This document shows, piece after piece, positions 1 to 5,993 of a stretch of DNA of 8,268 nt. The first letter of the stretch is position 1, and each line of letters begins with the position of its first letter. The stretch is taken from contig JAGAAA010000097.1 of assembly GCA_017615495.1 (NCBI GenBank), forward strand, positions 1 to 8,268, written 5' to 3'. A program made the position numbers and the translations under genes. The DNA comes from Clostridia bacterium. GTDB taxonomy: Bacteria > Bacillota > Clostridia > Christensenellales > CAG-1252. The notes beneath the pieces were generated by a model. That model was not told the DNA's origin and ran no database searches. It worked only from the letters and a program-made list of their open reading frames with translations.

Positions 1-1
1 T

Positions 2-499
2 AAAGAGCAGACCGCCATGGAAGGCTACGCTGACGAAACCTATATGATGAGCGACGCCATCACCGTCCAACGCATCATTGACGAAACTGCCGTTGAGGAT
101 TACGCCATCGCCTATATGCACCTCAATCAGGTGGATTCCGCTGGTCATGGCTACGGCTTCAACAAACCCAACTATATTCGCGCCGTTTCCCGCGTGGACG
201 TTTTGATCGGCAAGCTCTTTGCCGCCTATGAGACAAGGGGTTGGCTGGATGATACCCTCTTTATCTTCTGTACCGATCACGGTCACCGTTACGCAAAGGA
301 CGGCACCGGACACGGCGGCAACAGCGACGTGGAACGCACCGTCACCTTTGCCGTCGCGGGCAAGACGGTGAAGCAGGGCACTCCCGGCAAGTACGTCAAC
401 ACCGATCTCGCGCCCATCGTCAGCTACGCTCTCGGCGTAAAGCCGGCGGATACCTGGCAGGGCAAAGTGCCGTACGATATGTTTATCGGGCTCAAATGA
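2..499 (+). CDS. Alkaline phosphatase superfamily protein (type I phosphodiesterase/phosphatase-like), 5' partial
   Basis: The frame is open to the left edge, so the true start and the N-terminal catalytic half lie outside the window. The ATG at 17 has no Shine-Dalgarno and is probably an internal Met. Two halves of a bimetal site are visible: a DSAGHG motif (Asp at 134-136, His at 146-148) and a TDHGH motif (Asp-His at 275-280), followed by GHGG with a further His at 311-313. This D-x-x-G-H, D-H-G, G-H-G order is typical of the type I phosphodiesterase/nucleotide pyrophosphatase and related sulfatase-like metalloenzymes, which hydrolyse phosphate mono- or diesters using two metal ions, usually zinc. 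The nucleophile Thr/Ser and first metal Asp would be upstream. The substrate cannot be told, and a sulfatase or phosphoglycerate mutase-like relative is possible. No membrane segment is seen in the visible part. It ends 56 bp from the convergent GH16 gene. Confidence 0.85.
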   Translation, partial: KEQTAMEGYADETYMMSDAITVQRIIDETAVEDYAIAYMHLNQVDSAGHGYGFNKPNYIRAVSRVDVLIGKLFAAYETRGWLDDTLFIFCTDHGHRYAKDGTGHGGNSDVERTVTFAVAGKTVKQGTPGKYVNTDLAPIVSYALGVKPADTWQGKVPYDMFIGLK

Positions 500-511
500 T
501 TTTCAGTTCAT

Positions 512-544
512 AAAAAAAAGGAAGGGTTACCCCTCCCTTTTTTT
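512..544. terminator. Bidirectional intrinsic terminator between convergent genes
   Basis: A run of eight A is followed by GGAAGGG, a TTAC loop, CCCTCCC and seven T. Pairs run A513-T544 inward to G526-C531, with one A-C mismatch at 522/535. The stem is flanked by A on one side and T on the other, so it works as a U-tract terminator in both directions. It fits the end of the plus-strand phosphodiesterase gene (stop 497-499) and of the minus-strand GH16 gene (stop 555-557). Confidence 0.85.
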
Positions 545-554
545 ATCAACAGTT

Positions 555-1400
555 TTATTTTTTATCGTAGATCTTCACGTAGTCAATGACCCAATCAACA
601 GGCAAATTGCTCGTTTGCAGGGTGCCCACCCAGTCGCCCCATTCGCCGTATTCGGTGGAGATCTTCATATAGCCGTTTTCGTGGCAGATCCCGCCGCCGG
701 TGGAGGTCCAGACCTTTTTGCCGTCGATGTAGAAGGTGTAACCGTCTTCATCCCAATTCATACCGAAGGTATGGTATTCGCCGTCGGCAAAGCCCACTTT
801 CTCGAAGCGCTTGTGGGCGTTTTTGTGCGCCTCGTCGTAGCCGTCCCAGTGCAGGGCGCAATTGATGGCGTCGCGGTTGGGCAGGTACTCAAAGACGTCT
901 ATCTCAATGCCGTCGGTGCTGCCGTCGTCCTCGTCGTACACGTCGCCGCACATCATCCAAAAAGCGTGCCAGATGCCTTCCACCGAGGGCAGTTTGCAAC
1001 GGATCTCGTAGTAGCCGAAGCCGTGGCGGTAGCCGATCTCCGGAGTTTGCGGATTGCTGGTGCGCACCGCGCCCGAGTATACGCCCGCCGGCTCCGTCTC
1101 GGTGGCGTCGCGCCATTCGGTGCGGATCACGAGGTGCCCCTCTCCGTCGGTGAAGGCAAGGTCGCGGGTCCAGTAGCCGTCGCGGCGATATCCCTGACGA
1201 GTGTCCCCCCAAACGTCGCGGTTGAGTTCGCCTTCAAACTCATCGCAGAAGACGAGTTCGTATTGGGAGAAATCCAGCGTTTCGGTGTATTTGGAAGGGT
1301 CCCAGATCTCGGCAGCCGGTTTGCGCTTGCAGGCGCAGCAGGCAAGGGGGATCAGGCAAAGCAGGGAAACAATCAGCAATAAGGTGATGATCTTTTTCAT
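555..1400 (-). CDS. Glycoside hydrolase family 16 beta-glucanase, lipoprotein
   Basis: 281 residues. The N-terminus is a lipoprotein signal peptide: MKK, a hydrophobic stretch at 4-20 and a Cys cluster at 21, 22 and 24; C21 or C22 is the likely lipidated residue, so the enzyme should sit on the outer face of the membrane. The GH16 domain spans about 45-281. The signature E-I-D-V-F-E is at residues 166-171 (nt 888-905): E166 is the expected nucleophile, E171 the acid/base and D168 the assisting Asp. Family-typical surroundings include W144-H-A-F-W148, YHTFGMNWDEDGYTFYIDG around 209-227 and a terminal DYVKIYD strand. GH16 members cleave beta-1,3 or beta-1,3/1,4 glucans and some galactans, by retention. 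The EIDVFE form favours a laminarinase/lichenase-like activity, but the exact glycan is not certain. An AAGGAG site overlaps the TAA of the upstream toroid gene 11 bp away, suggesting cotranscription and translational coupling. Confidence 0.93.
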   Translation of the reverse strand: MKKIITLLLIVSLLCLIPLACCACKRKPAAEIWDPSKYTETLDFSQYELVFCDEFEGELNRDVWGDTRQGYRRDGYWTRDLAFTDGEGHLVIRTEWRDATETEPAGVYSGAVRTSNPQTPEIGYRHGFGYYEIRCKLPSVEGIWHAFWMMCGDVYDEDDGSTDGIEIDVFEYLPNRDAINCALHWDGYDEAHKNAHKRFEKVGFADGEYHTFGMNWDEDGYTFYIDGKKVWTSTGGGICHENGYMKISTEYGEWGDWVGTLQTSNLPVDWVIDYVKIYDKK

Positions 1401-1411
1401 TTTTGCGCTCC

Positions 1412-3106
1412 TTACAAAATGGTTATCGTCAGGTCATCTTCCAGGGAGAAGGTATATTCATCCGCGCCGAAGCCGCCCGTCAAATAGAAGATGGGGGAGC
1501 TTTCAAAGCGGTTTTGCGTTTTTATTTTGCCCGCGCCCTCCACGATGGGGAGCACGAAGCGGACGTTCCCGCTGATTTTTTTGACCGATACGGTCACGCC
1601 CTCCGGCGTAAAGCGGTAACGGAACTCGGCGGTGACGTCGCTTTCCGGCGCCTCGCTCTCCACGGCGAAGAAGCGCGCTTTAACGTAGGCGGTCACGCCG
1701 CCGTCCTCAATGCGGACGGCTATTTCGGGGTCTTTGTCAAGGCAGGTGGCGTAGGTTACGCCGTCCTTCTCGTATTCCGCACGGGGGATCAGCGTTGCGT
1801 GGCGTTTGCTTCCCGCAGGGAGTTGCATGTTGTTTGGCTCGGTAAGTTTGTACTCGTAGGTCGAACCCGCGATCATGGCGCCTACGCCGTCCCTCCAAAG
1901 GAGGGAAAGCGTTCCGCCCCCCGCGTGCGCCGCGCCCTTAACGTAGTTGTGCGTGGCGTAGTCGTAGCCCGTCAAGGTGGCAAGGTAGCCGCCCGTGCGG
2001 ATCTTGTAGGTATTCAATTCCGGATAATATTTGTACAGGGTGGTTTTTTCGTCGCAGGGAAGGGGCGTCCTTGCGCCTTCCGTAATGCCTTCGTGGATGG
2101 CGTCCGCCAAGGCGGCGGCGTGGCAAAAGGTATGATGAACGCAGGGCTTTTGACCGTTTGTGAAGTATTGCGGGCCGCCGTATAACAGCCCGTCCGTCGT
2201 GCAGCGTTTCAAAATCTCGAAAGTGCGTTCCGCCGCTTCGGCAAACAGGGGATCCCGCTTGGCAAGCAGGGCAAAGGCACCGATGCACCCATCCGAAGTG
2301 CGGCTGCCGTAATAAGTCCATTTGTTGTTTCTTACGCCAAAGGAATTATCCCATCCGCCGTCGGGGAGCATGAAGTCCAAAAGGCTCTTGGCGTGCGCCG
2401 CCAAAAGAGAAAGAGCCGTTTCGTCCTCAAGAAGCGCCGCGGCGTGAACGAGGCAGGGCAAGGATTCCTCCGCCACGTACCCGACGTCAATGGGGAGGCA
2501 CCCCTTGGGCGACTTATCGTTATGCGGCTTCCCTTCGCCCGCAAGCAGCCCGTTTTCAGTAAAGAGCCCCAAGCAGTAAGAGAGCAGTTCCTTCGCGCGG
2601 AGGGCGTAATCCTTTTCGCCGTAAAGCCTTGCGTACAAAGCGTTGACCAGGGCGGCGGCGCAATAATAATTGACGTAGGCGGGGAAGCCGACGACCATGT
2701 TTTCATGCACCCAACGGGCGGCGCTTACCGCGCATTCCTCAATGTTTGTTTTGAGTTCAAGAGGGAGCTTATCCCCAAAATACAAAAGCGTCTTCAAAAG
2801 CCCGATGGCGGAAAAGGCGGTAATGCCTTGCCACGGCGAGGAAAAATCGTTTTGGACCGCGCCCGACGGAAGGGTCAACTTTTTGCGGAAGACCAAAAGC
2901 CGTTCCGCCCCGCGAAGGTACTTTTGATCCCCCGTCAGAGCGTAAGCGCAAACGAAGGGGTAAACGGCGTTGTCCGCCCGCCCGTGCGGAAAGGCGCAAC
3001 TTTCGCAACGGAAAGCGCCAAAAAACTCCTCCTTTTTATCGGTGATCTGCGCTTTTAGCAAGCGGTCGCACCATTCGATCAACAGCTTTTGATATTTGTC
3101 TGCCAT
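1412..3106 (-). CDS. Putative alpha/alpha-toroid carbohydrate-active protein (polysaccharide lyase or glycoside hydrolase-like)
   Basis: 564 residues from the ATG at 3104-3106. No signal peptide or membrane segment, so probably cytoplasmic. Residues 1-340 look helical with repeated aromatic and alanine-rich helices (for example VNYYCAAALVNALYARLYG near 145-163 and HHTFCHAAALADAIHEG near 324-340). Residues 355-564 look beta-rich (TGGYLATLTGYDYATHNY, AHAGGGTLSLLW). A helical toroid followed by a beta domain is seen in heparinase-type lyases and in several unsaturated-uronyl or exo-acting hydrolases. Conserved-looking polar sites are GWDNSFG (251-257), YYGSRTSDG (265-273) and the HH/H cluster at 324-329. 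I cannot assign a family or catalytic residues. An in-frame ATG at 3134-3136 would add ten residues but lies upstream of the -10 box and has no ribosome binding site. Operon partner: GH16, 11 bp downstream. Divergent neighbour: GH130. Confidence 0.75.
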   Translation of the reverse strand: MADKYQKLLIEWCDRLLKAQITDKKEEFFGAFRCESCAFPHGRADNAVYPFVCAYALTGDQKYLRGAERLLVFRKKLTLPSGAVQNDFSSPWQGITAFSAIGLLKTLLYFGDKLPLELKTNIEECAVSAARWVHENMVVGFPAYVNYYCAAALVNALYARLYGEKDYALRAKELLSYCLGLFTENGLLAGEGKPHNDKSPKGCLPIDVGYVAEESLPCLVHAAALLEDETALSLLAAHAKSLLDFMLPDGGWDNSFGVRNNKWTYYGSRTSDGCIGAFALLAKRDPLFAEAAERTFEILKRCTTDGLLYGGPQYFTNGQKPCVHHTFCHAAALADAIHEGITEGARTPLPCDEKTTLYKYYPELNTYKIRTGGYLATLTGYDYATHNYVKGAAHAGGGTLSLLWRDGVGAMIAGSTYEYKLTEPNNMQLPAGSKRHATLIPRAEYEKDGVTYATCLDKDPEIAVRIEDGGVTAYVKARFFAVESEAPESDVTAEFRYRFTPEGVTVSVKKISGNVRFVLPIVEGAGKIKTQNRFESSPIFYLTGGFGADEYTFSLEDDLTITIL

Positions 3107-3112
3107 AGTATT

Positions 3113-3121
3113 ATTATACCA
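3113..3121 (-). promoter_or_regulatory. Extended -10 promoter of the toroid/GH16 operon
   Basis: On the minus strand the bases read TGGTATAAT, a perfect extended -10 (TG-N-TATAAT; the TATAAT covers 3118-3113). No recognisable -35 lies 17 bp upstream (AAAAAA), which fits an extended -10 promoter. Start of transcription is expected about 7 bases downstream, near 3106, which is the A of the ATG. The mRNA would therefore have essentially no 5' leader. No Shine-Dalgarno is present anywhere before the ATG. Confidence 0.65.
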
Positions 3122-3130
3122 TATATAAAC

Positions 3131-3187
3131 TTGCATTTTTTATTTAAAATCGTCCGTTTTTTGCACCATCTTATTATCCAAATGCAA
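3131..3187. repeat. Inverted repeat TTGCATTT / AAATGCAA in the divergent intergenic region
   Basis: TTGCATTT at 3131-3138 and its exact reverse complement AAATGCAA at 3180-3187 lie between the two divergent promoters, about 49 bp (between four and five helical turns) apart centre to centre. They could be half sites of a shared regulator of the glycan genes. The region is AT-rich, so chance is a real alternative. Confidence 0.3.
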
Positions 3188-3192
3188 AATAA

Positions 3193-3221
3193 TTGATATA
3201 AAACATCATCCGTGTTAAAAT
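3193..3221 (+). promoter_or_regulatory. Promoter of the GH130 gene
   Basis: TTGATA at 3193-3198, a 17-bp spacer, and TAAAAT at 3216-3221. The -10 is preceded by TGT, giving an extended -10. Expected transcription start is near 3228, leaving a leader of about 28 bases that carries the ribosome binding site. Confidence 0.8.
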
Positions 3222-3242
3222 GATAAAAACAAAAAAACACGC

Positions 3243-3248
3243 AAGGAG
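3243..3248 (+). promoter_or_regulatory. Ribosome binding site deciding the GH130 start
   Basis: AAGGAG lies 7 bases before the ATG at 3256. This favours that ATG over the in-frame ATG at 3220, which overlaps the -10 box and would sit upstream of the expected transcription start. Confidence 0.85.
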
Positions 3249-3255
3249 AATCGAT

Positions 3256-4272
3256 ATGCCCGCAGTTTTGCCCGAATTGTTTTCGGAACCCTGTATCAAA
3301 AAAAGAAGCGCGCCCATCATGACGGCGTCGGACTTGCCGTATCCTTCCGCATTGGTCTTTAACGCGGGCGTCATCAAGTACAACGGCGAGTACGTAATGA
3401 TCTTCCGTAACGATTACGGCACGGATAAGCATACCTTTGAAACGGAAGGGAAGGACTTCACCGGCACCAGCATCGGCATCGCCCGTAGCAAAAACGGCGT
3501 GGACGGTTGGCGCTTCGATCCTCTGCCCATCTTGGACAGCAACGACCCCAACAAGGACCCCGAGCTCAGGCGGTATTACGATCCGCGCATCATTGAGATC
3601 GAGGGCAAACTTTACCTTTGCCTTGCTATGGCAACGCAGCACGGCATTTGCGGCGCCATTGCGGAGCTTTCGCCCGACCTCAAAACCTGCCGCCTGATCA
3701 GCCACAGCGTGCCGGACAACCGCAATATGGTTTTGTTCCCCGAAAAGATCGACGGGGAATTCGTGCGCTTGGAACGCCCGATGCCCGTCTACAGCCGCGG
3801 ACGCGACCGCTTTGACATTTGGCTTTCGCACTCTCCCGACCTCGTCTACTGGGGCAGAAACGCCTTCTTGCTTGGCGTGGAGGACGTGCCTTGGGCAAAC
3901 GACAAGATCGGACCCACCGCTTCCCCCATCAAAACGGAGAAGGGCTGGCTCACCTTGTTCCACGCGGTGGACCGCGATGATGAAAACCGCGGCAAAAACG
4001 GCTGGGAGAAAAAGTGGACCAAGCGCTACACCGCCGGCATGATGCTCCTTGACCTCAAGGACCCGTCCAAAGTGCTTTCGGTCTACAAAAAGCCGTTGAT
4101 CGTGCCCGATATGCCCATTGAAACGGACGAGGGTTTCCGTGAGAACGTCATCTTCCCTTGCGCAATGCTTTTGGAGGAGGACGGGGAAGTGAAGATCTAC
4201 TACGGCGCTTCCGATACTTGCGTTTGCTTGGCAACCGCTCAACTCAACGACCTGCTTGCGCTCTTTGAGTGA
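3256..4272 (+). CDS. GH130 family mannoside phosphorylase-like protein
   Basis: 338 residues, no signal peptide, so cytoplasmic. The five-bladed propeller pattern of GH130 is evident: the N-terminal DLPYPSALVFNAGVIKYNGEYVMIFRND (26-53), YYDPRI with the likely catalytic Asp at D109, RLERP (171-175), DIWLSHSPDLVYWG (187-200), IGPTASPIKTEKGWLTLFHAVD (218-239) and YYGASDT (315-321). Family knowledge: GH130 enzymes mostly phosphorolyse beta-mannosides (beta-1,4-mannosyl-glucose, mannooligosaccharides, beta-1,2-mannobiose) to mannose 1-phosphate, with inversion and a proton relay; a few are hydrolases. The length suits the shorter subfamilies rather than the roughly 390-residue mannosylglucose phosphorylases. 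Basic residues in RLERP are in the region that handles phosphate, so a phosphorylase is favoured, but the linkage cannot be read from sequence alone. It probably acts on disaccharides or oligosaccharides released by extracellular enzymes and imported. Transcribed alone and divergently from the toroid/GH16 operon. Confidence 0.9.
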   Translation: MPAVLPELFSEPCIKKRSAPIMTASDLPYPSALVFNAGVIKYNGEYVMIFRNDYGTDKHTFETEGKDFTGTSIGIARSKNGVDGWRFDPLPILDSNDPNKDPELRRYYDPRIIEIEGKLYLCLAMATQHGICGAIAELSPDLKTCRLISHSVPDNRNMVLFPEKIDGEFVRLERPMPVYSRGRDRFDIWLSHSPDLVYWGRNAFLLGVEDVPWANDKIGPTASPIKTEKGWLTLFHAVDRDDENRGKNGWEKKWTKRYTAGMMLLDLKDPSKVLSVYKKPLIVPDMPIETDEGFRENVIFPCAMLLEEDGEVKIYYGASDTCVCLATAQLNDLLALFE

Positions 4273-4326
4273 TTTCGCATAGGGGGCGTCCCCAACGAGG
4301 CATTCCCAAAACGCTTAAATTCAATT

Positions 4327-4370
4327 CGTGCAGTTGCGTACAAAAAGTGCGCGCCTGCACGTTTTTGTTT
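4327..4370 (+). terminator. Intrinsic terminator after GH130
   Basis: CGTGCAG (4327-4333) pairs with CTGCACG (4355-4361). An inner TGCG/CGCG extension follows one mismatch, and the loop is about 11 bases. The stem is followed by TTTTTGTTT. It lies 55 bp after the GH130 stop and before the promoter of the next gene, so the two are separate transcription units. Confidence 0.75.
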
Positions 4371-4405
4371 CGGGGGAGAATGTACCGCGTATATGCCGTT
4401 GCGTT

Positions 4406-4417
4406 GAAATTAATTTC
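4406..4417. promoter_or_regulatory. 12-bp perfect palindrome upstream of the luxR-type promoter (possible operator)
   Basis: GAAATTAATTTC is its own reverse complement and ends four bases before the -35 hexamer. The position suits an activator or autoregulator. The motif is AT-rich and only 12 bp, so this is suggestive only. Confidence 0.35.
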
Positions 4418-4421
4418 CGTA

Positions 4422-4450
4422 TTGTGCTTTACGTTGCCGTATGGTATAAT
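4422..4450 (+). promoter_or_regulatory. Promoter of the membrane LuxR-type regulator
   Basis: TTGTGC at 4422-4427, a 17-bp spacer, and a perfect TATAAT at 4445-4450. TGG precedes the -10, giving an extended -10. Expected start is near 4457. An AGGGTG Shine-Dalgarno-like stretch (4483-4488) lies just upstream of the ATG at 4493. Confidence 0.8.
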
Positions 4451-4456
4451 CAATTA

Positions 4457-4477
4457 TAAGCAACAGGTTTTTGCTTA
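4457..4477 (+). promoter_or_regulatory. Hairpin at the 5' end of the regulator mRNA
   Basis: TAAGCAA (4457-4463) and TTGCTTA (4471-4477) form a perfect 7-bp stem with loop CAGGTTT. It starts at the predicted transcription start. It could stabilise the 5' end of the mRNA or, as DNA, serve as an operator over the start site. No U tract follows, so it is not a terminator. Confidence 0.45.
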
Positions 4478-4492
4478 AGAAAAGGGTGAAAG

Positions 4493-5872
4493 ATGACAAT
4501 AGCGAATAAGGCCGGCGCTATCAAAAACGTACGTAAAGCAAAATGGGTAAACGTTGTCTACTGGACGATTTTGTATACCTTTATTTTTATGTCTTCCACA
4601 AAGTACTTCATTTATGAAGACGGAATTTTGAGTTTTAACTACTCTATGACGATGCTTTATCAGCACGTTGCGCTTTTGACCAGCATCATCATCGGGTTTA
4701 TCTTTATCAGGCGGCATCAGTTGAACTTTTTGAAAAGGGTGCTTTGCGCTCTTGCGGCGGTGATGATGGTGTTTGCCGCCGTGTTTCAAGGGGCGCGTGA
4801 CAGCTTGATCTATCTGATAGCTCTTTCGTTGCTCCTCGGGATTTTGGCGGATTGTTCGCTTCTTACGTATATTTACGAGATGAACAACAGCGAGCGGCTT
4901 TTTGGCATCGTACTTTGTCATTTGTTGGTTGCCGCCGTTGGGTTTTTCTGCATTCGATTCAACCGCACCACGGCGGAATTTTGGTGGCTGATGTTTGCCT
5001 TGGCGCTTGCCGGCGCCGTCGCTTGCTTTTTGGAAAAGACGGACGGAAAAGCGGAGGTCGCCGTTGCCGAGCCCTTCCGGAAAAAGCTTTACTTCCCCCT
5101 TATTCTTGCTTGCGTGGGTGGGGTGAGCGCCGTATGCAGTTCCATGATCGTGGTCAGCAAGCTGGTGGTGCTTTTGCCTTATACGAAATATTTCTTTTAC
5201 GGCGGGGCGGCGCTGGGTACGGTCGTGTACTTTTTGGAATACCGGTTTTTGCCTAGGCCCGCTACCGGGACGCTGTCCGCCGGGTTTGCCGGCGCGGCGC
5301 TGACAATATTCTGCTATTACTTTTCAAGGGCGGAAGCAGTGCTGTACTTGGCAGCGGCGTTTGCCGGCGCTACTTTTGATATTTGTATGATGAACCTCTA
5401 TTACATCCTCTGCAACATCATAAAAAAGTACAAGGATTCTCCGATGTTCAAAACGGCGCCCATCGTTTCAAACTTCGTGGGGATGGCGATCACGGTGGTC
5501 TCCACCGTCGTCATGCTGTATGCAAGCAGCACCGCCGTAAAGGTGGTGCTTGCCGTCTGTTTGCTGGGGGACGTCGTCGTACTTGCTACGTCACCGTTTT
5601 GGGAGAAGGGCGTATCCGTTACGGCAAAGCAAGAAGAGTACGTTCGTTTTGATACGACGCTTACCAAGGAACAAGCCTACAGAAGCGCCGGTCTTACGGA
5701 AAAGGAAATGGAGATCGTCGCCCTCTTACTGGAAGGGTTGAGCCTCAGGGAAGTGGCAAACAAGCTTTTCATCAGTGAAAACACCGCAAAAACGCACCGC
5801 GCGTCCGTGTACAGAAAAATGCAGGTCAGTTCAAGAGAAGAGCTTCTGGAAAAAACCGAGAATTTGCTCTGA
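4493..5872 (+). CDS. Membrane-bound LuxR-family transcriptional regulator (about 12 TM segments + C-terminal HTH)
   Basis: 459 residues. Residues 20-366 hold roughly a dozen hydrophobic segments (near 20-40, 55-73, 82-99, 104-122, 136-154, 162-180, 199-222, 233-250, 262-278, 283-306, 322-343, 348-366), an MFS-like layout. A linker (370-397) leads to a LuxR/GerE helix-turn-helix at 400-455: LTEKEMEIVALLLEGLS, LREVANKLFISENTAKTH, RASVYRKMQVSSREELLEK. The HTH must be cytoplasmic. It has no phosphoacceptor receiver domain, so signal sensing presumably occurs through the membrane part. One-component regulators of this build are known from anaerobic gut Actinomycetota such as Eggerthellaceae, where they often sit beside the genes they control. 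The neighbour here is a large lipoprotein 121 bp downstream on the same strand, with tandem repeats in front of it, which makes that gene the best candidate target. The inducing signal is unknown. Confidence 0.88.
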   Translation: MTIANKAGAIKNVRKAKWVNVVYWTILYTFIFMSSTKYFIYEDGILSFNYSMTMLYQHVALLTSIIIGFIFIRRHQLNFLKRVLCALAAVMMVFAAVFQGARDSLIYLIALSLLLGILADCSLLTYIYEMNNSERLFGIVLCHLLVAAVGFFCIRFNRTTAEFWWLMFALALAGAVACFLEKTDGKAEVAVAEPFRKKLYFPLILACVGGVSAVCSSMIVVSKLVVLLPYTKYFFYGGAALGTVVYFLEYRFLPRPATGTLSAGFAGAALTIFCYYFSRAEAVLYLAAAFAGATFDICMMNLYYILCNIIKKYKDSPMFKTAPIVSNFVGMAITVVSTVVMLYASSTAVKVVLAVCLLGDVVVLATSPFWEKGVSVTAKQEEYVRFDTTLTKEQAYRSAGLTEKEMEIVALLLEGLSLREVANKLFISENTAKTHRASVYRKMQVSSREELLEKTENLL

Positions 5873-5890
5873 CAGCGTCAAAAAGCGCAA

Positions 5891-5912
5891 AATCACCCTC
5901 GAATCACCCTCG
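5891..5912 (+). repeat. Perfect tandem 11-bp direct repeat upstream of the lipoprotein promoter
   Basis: AATCACCCTCG occurs twice in exact head-to-tail order (5891-5901 and 5902-5912). The second copy ends two bases before TTGACA at 5915-5920. A period of 11 bp puts both copies on the same DNA face, and placement against the -35 is typical of an activator site. It is a candidate binding site for the adjacent LuxR-type regulator. Confidence 0.6.
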
Positions 5913-5914
5913 TA

Positions 5915-5939
5915 TTGACATAGTAGTCTAGTATATAAT
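5915..5939 (+). promoter_or_regulatory. Probable promoter of the large lipoprotein gene, unusual spacing
   Basis: A perfect TTGACA (5915-5920) and a perfect TATAAT (5934-5939) are only 13 bp apart instead of about 17. No alternative hexamer pair with normal spacing was found. Such spacing should make the promoter weak on its own and dependent on an activator or on DNA distortion. Expected start is near 5946. Confidence 0.5.
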
Positions 5940-5940
5940 T

Positions 5941-5976
5941 GAACCAAGAAAAGGGATTTTCTACGGTTCTTTTTTT
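5941..5976 (+). terminator. Terminator-like hairpin in front of the lipoprotein gene
   Basis: GAACC (5941-5945) pairs with GGTTC (5965-5969). An inner AGAAAA (5947-5952) pairs with TTTTCT (5957-5962) over a GGGA tetraloop, and seven T follow (5970-5976). This is a complete intrinsic terminator 68 bp after the regulator's stop. It lies upstream of the lipoprotein's ribosome binding site. Its left arm overlaps the predicted transcription start of the lipoprotein promoter, so only transcripts from further upstream would carry the whole stem. Confidence 0.7.
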
Positions 5977-5981
5977 AATAT

Positions 5982-5987
5982 AGGAGG
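5982..5987 (+). promoter_or_regulatory. Ribosome binding site pointing to the ATG at 5994
   Basis: AGGAGG lies 6 bases before the ATG at 5994-5996 but 20 bases before the ATG at 6008 that opens the long frame. Translation should therefore start at 5994, in a frame that stops at TAG 6018-6020 unless a frameshift occurs. Confidence 0.8.
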
Positions 5988-5993
5988 GTTGAT

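Noticed and set aside
615..1382. 255-codon plus-strand open frame opposite GH16
   Set aside because: It has no start signal or domain, and the minus strand encodes an intact GH16 with signal peptide and catalytic motif.
1403..2185. 260-codon plus-strand open frame opposite the toroid gene
   Set aside because: It is an antisense shadow with no promoter or ribosome binding site, and it overlaps the operon junction of two real genes.
3220..3255. Longer GH130 start at ATG 3220
   Set aside because: It overlaps the -10 box and lies upstream of the expected transcription start, while ATG 3256 has AAGGAG at 7 bases.
3079..4242. 387-codon minus-strand open frame opposite GH130
   Set aside because: It lies antisense to a clear GH130 gene whose motifs are intact, has no ribosome binding site, and its translation is low-complexity in His, Val and Ala with no recognisable domain. 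Skewed third-position base use on the plus strand creates it.
4273..4326. GGGGGCG/TCCCC near the GH130 stop as a terminator
   Set aside because: The arms are nearly touching, leaving no proper loop, and no U tract follows. The hairpin at 4327-4370 is the better terminator.
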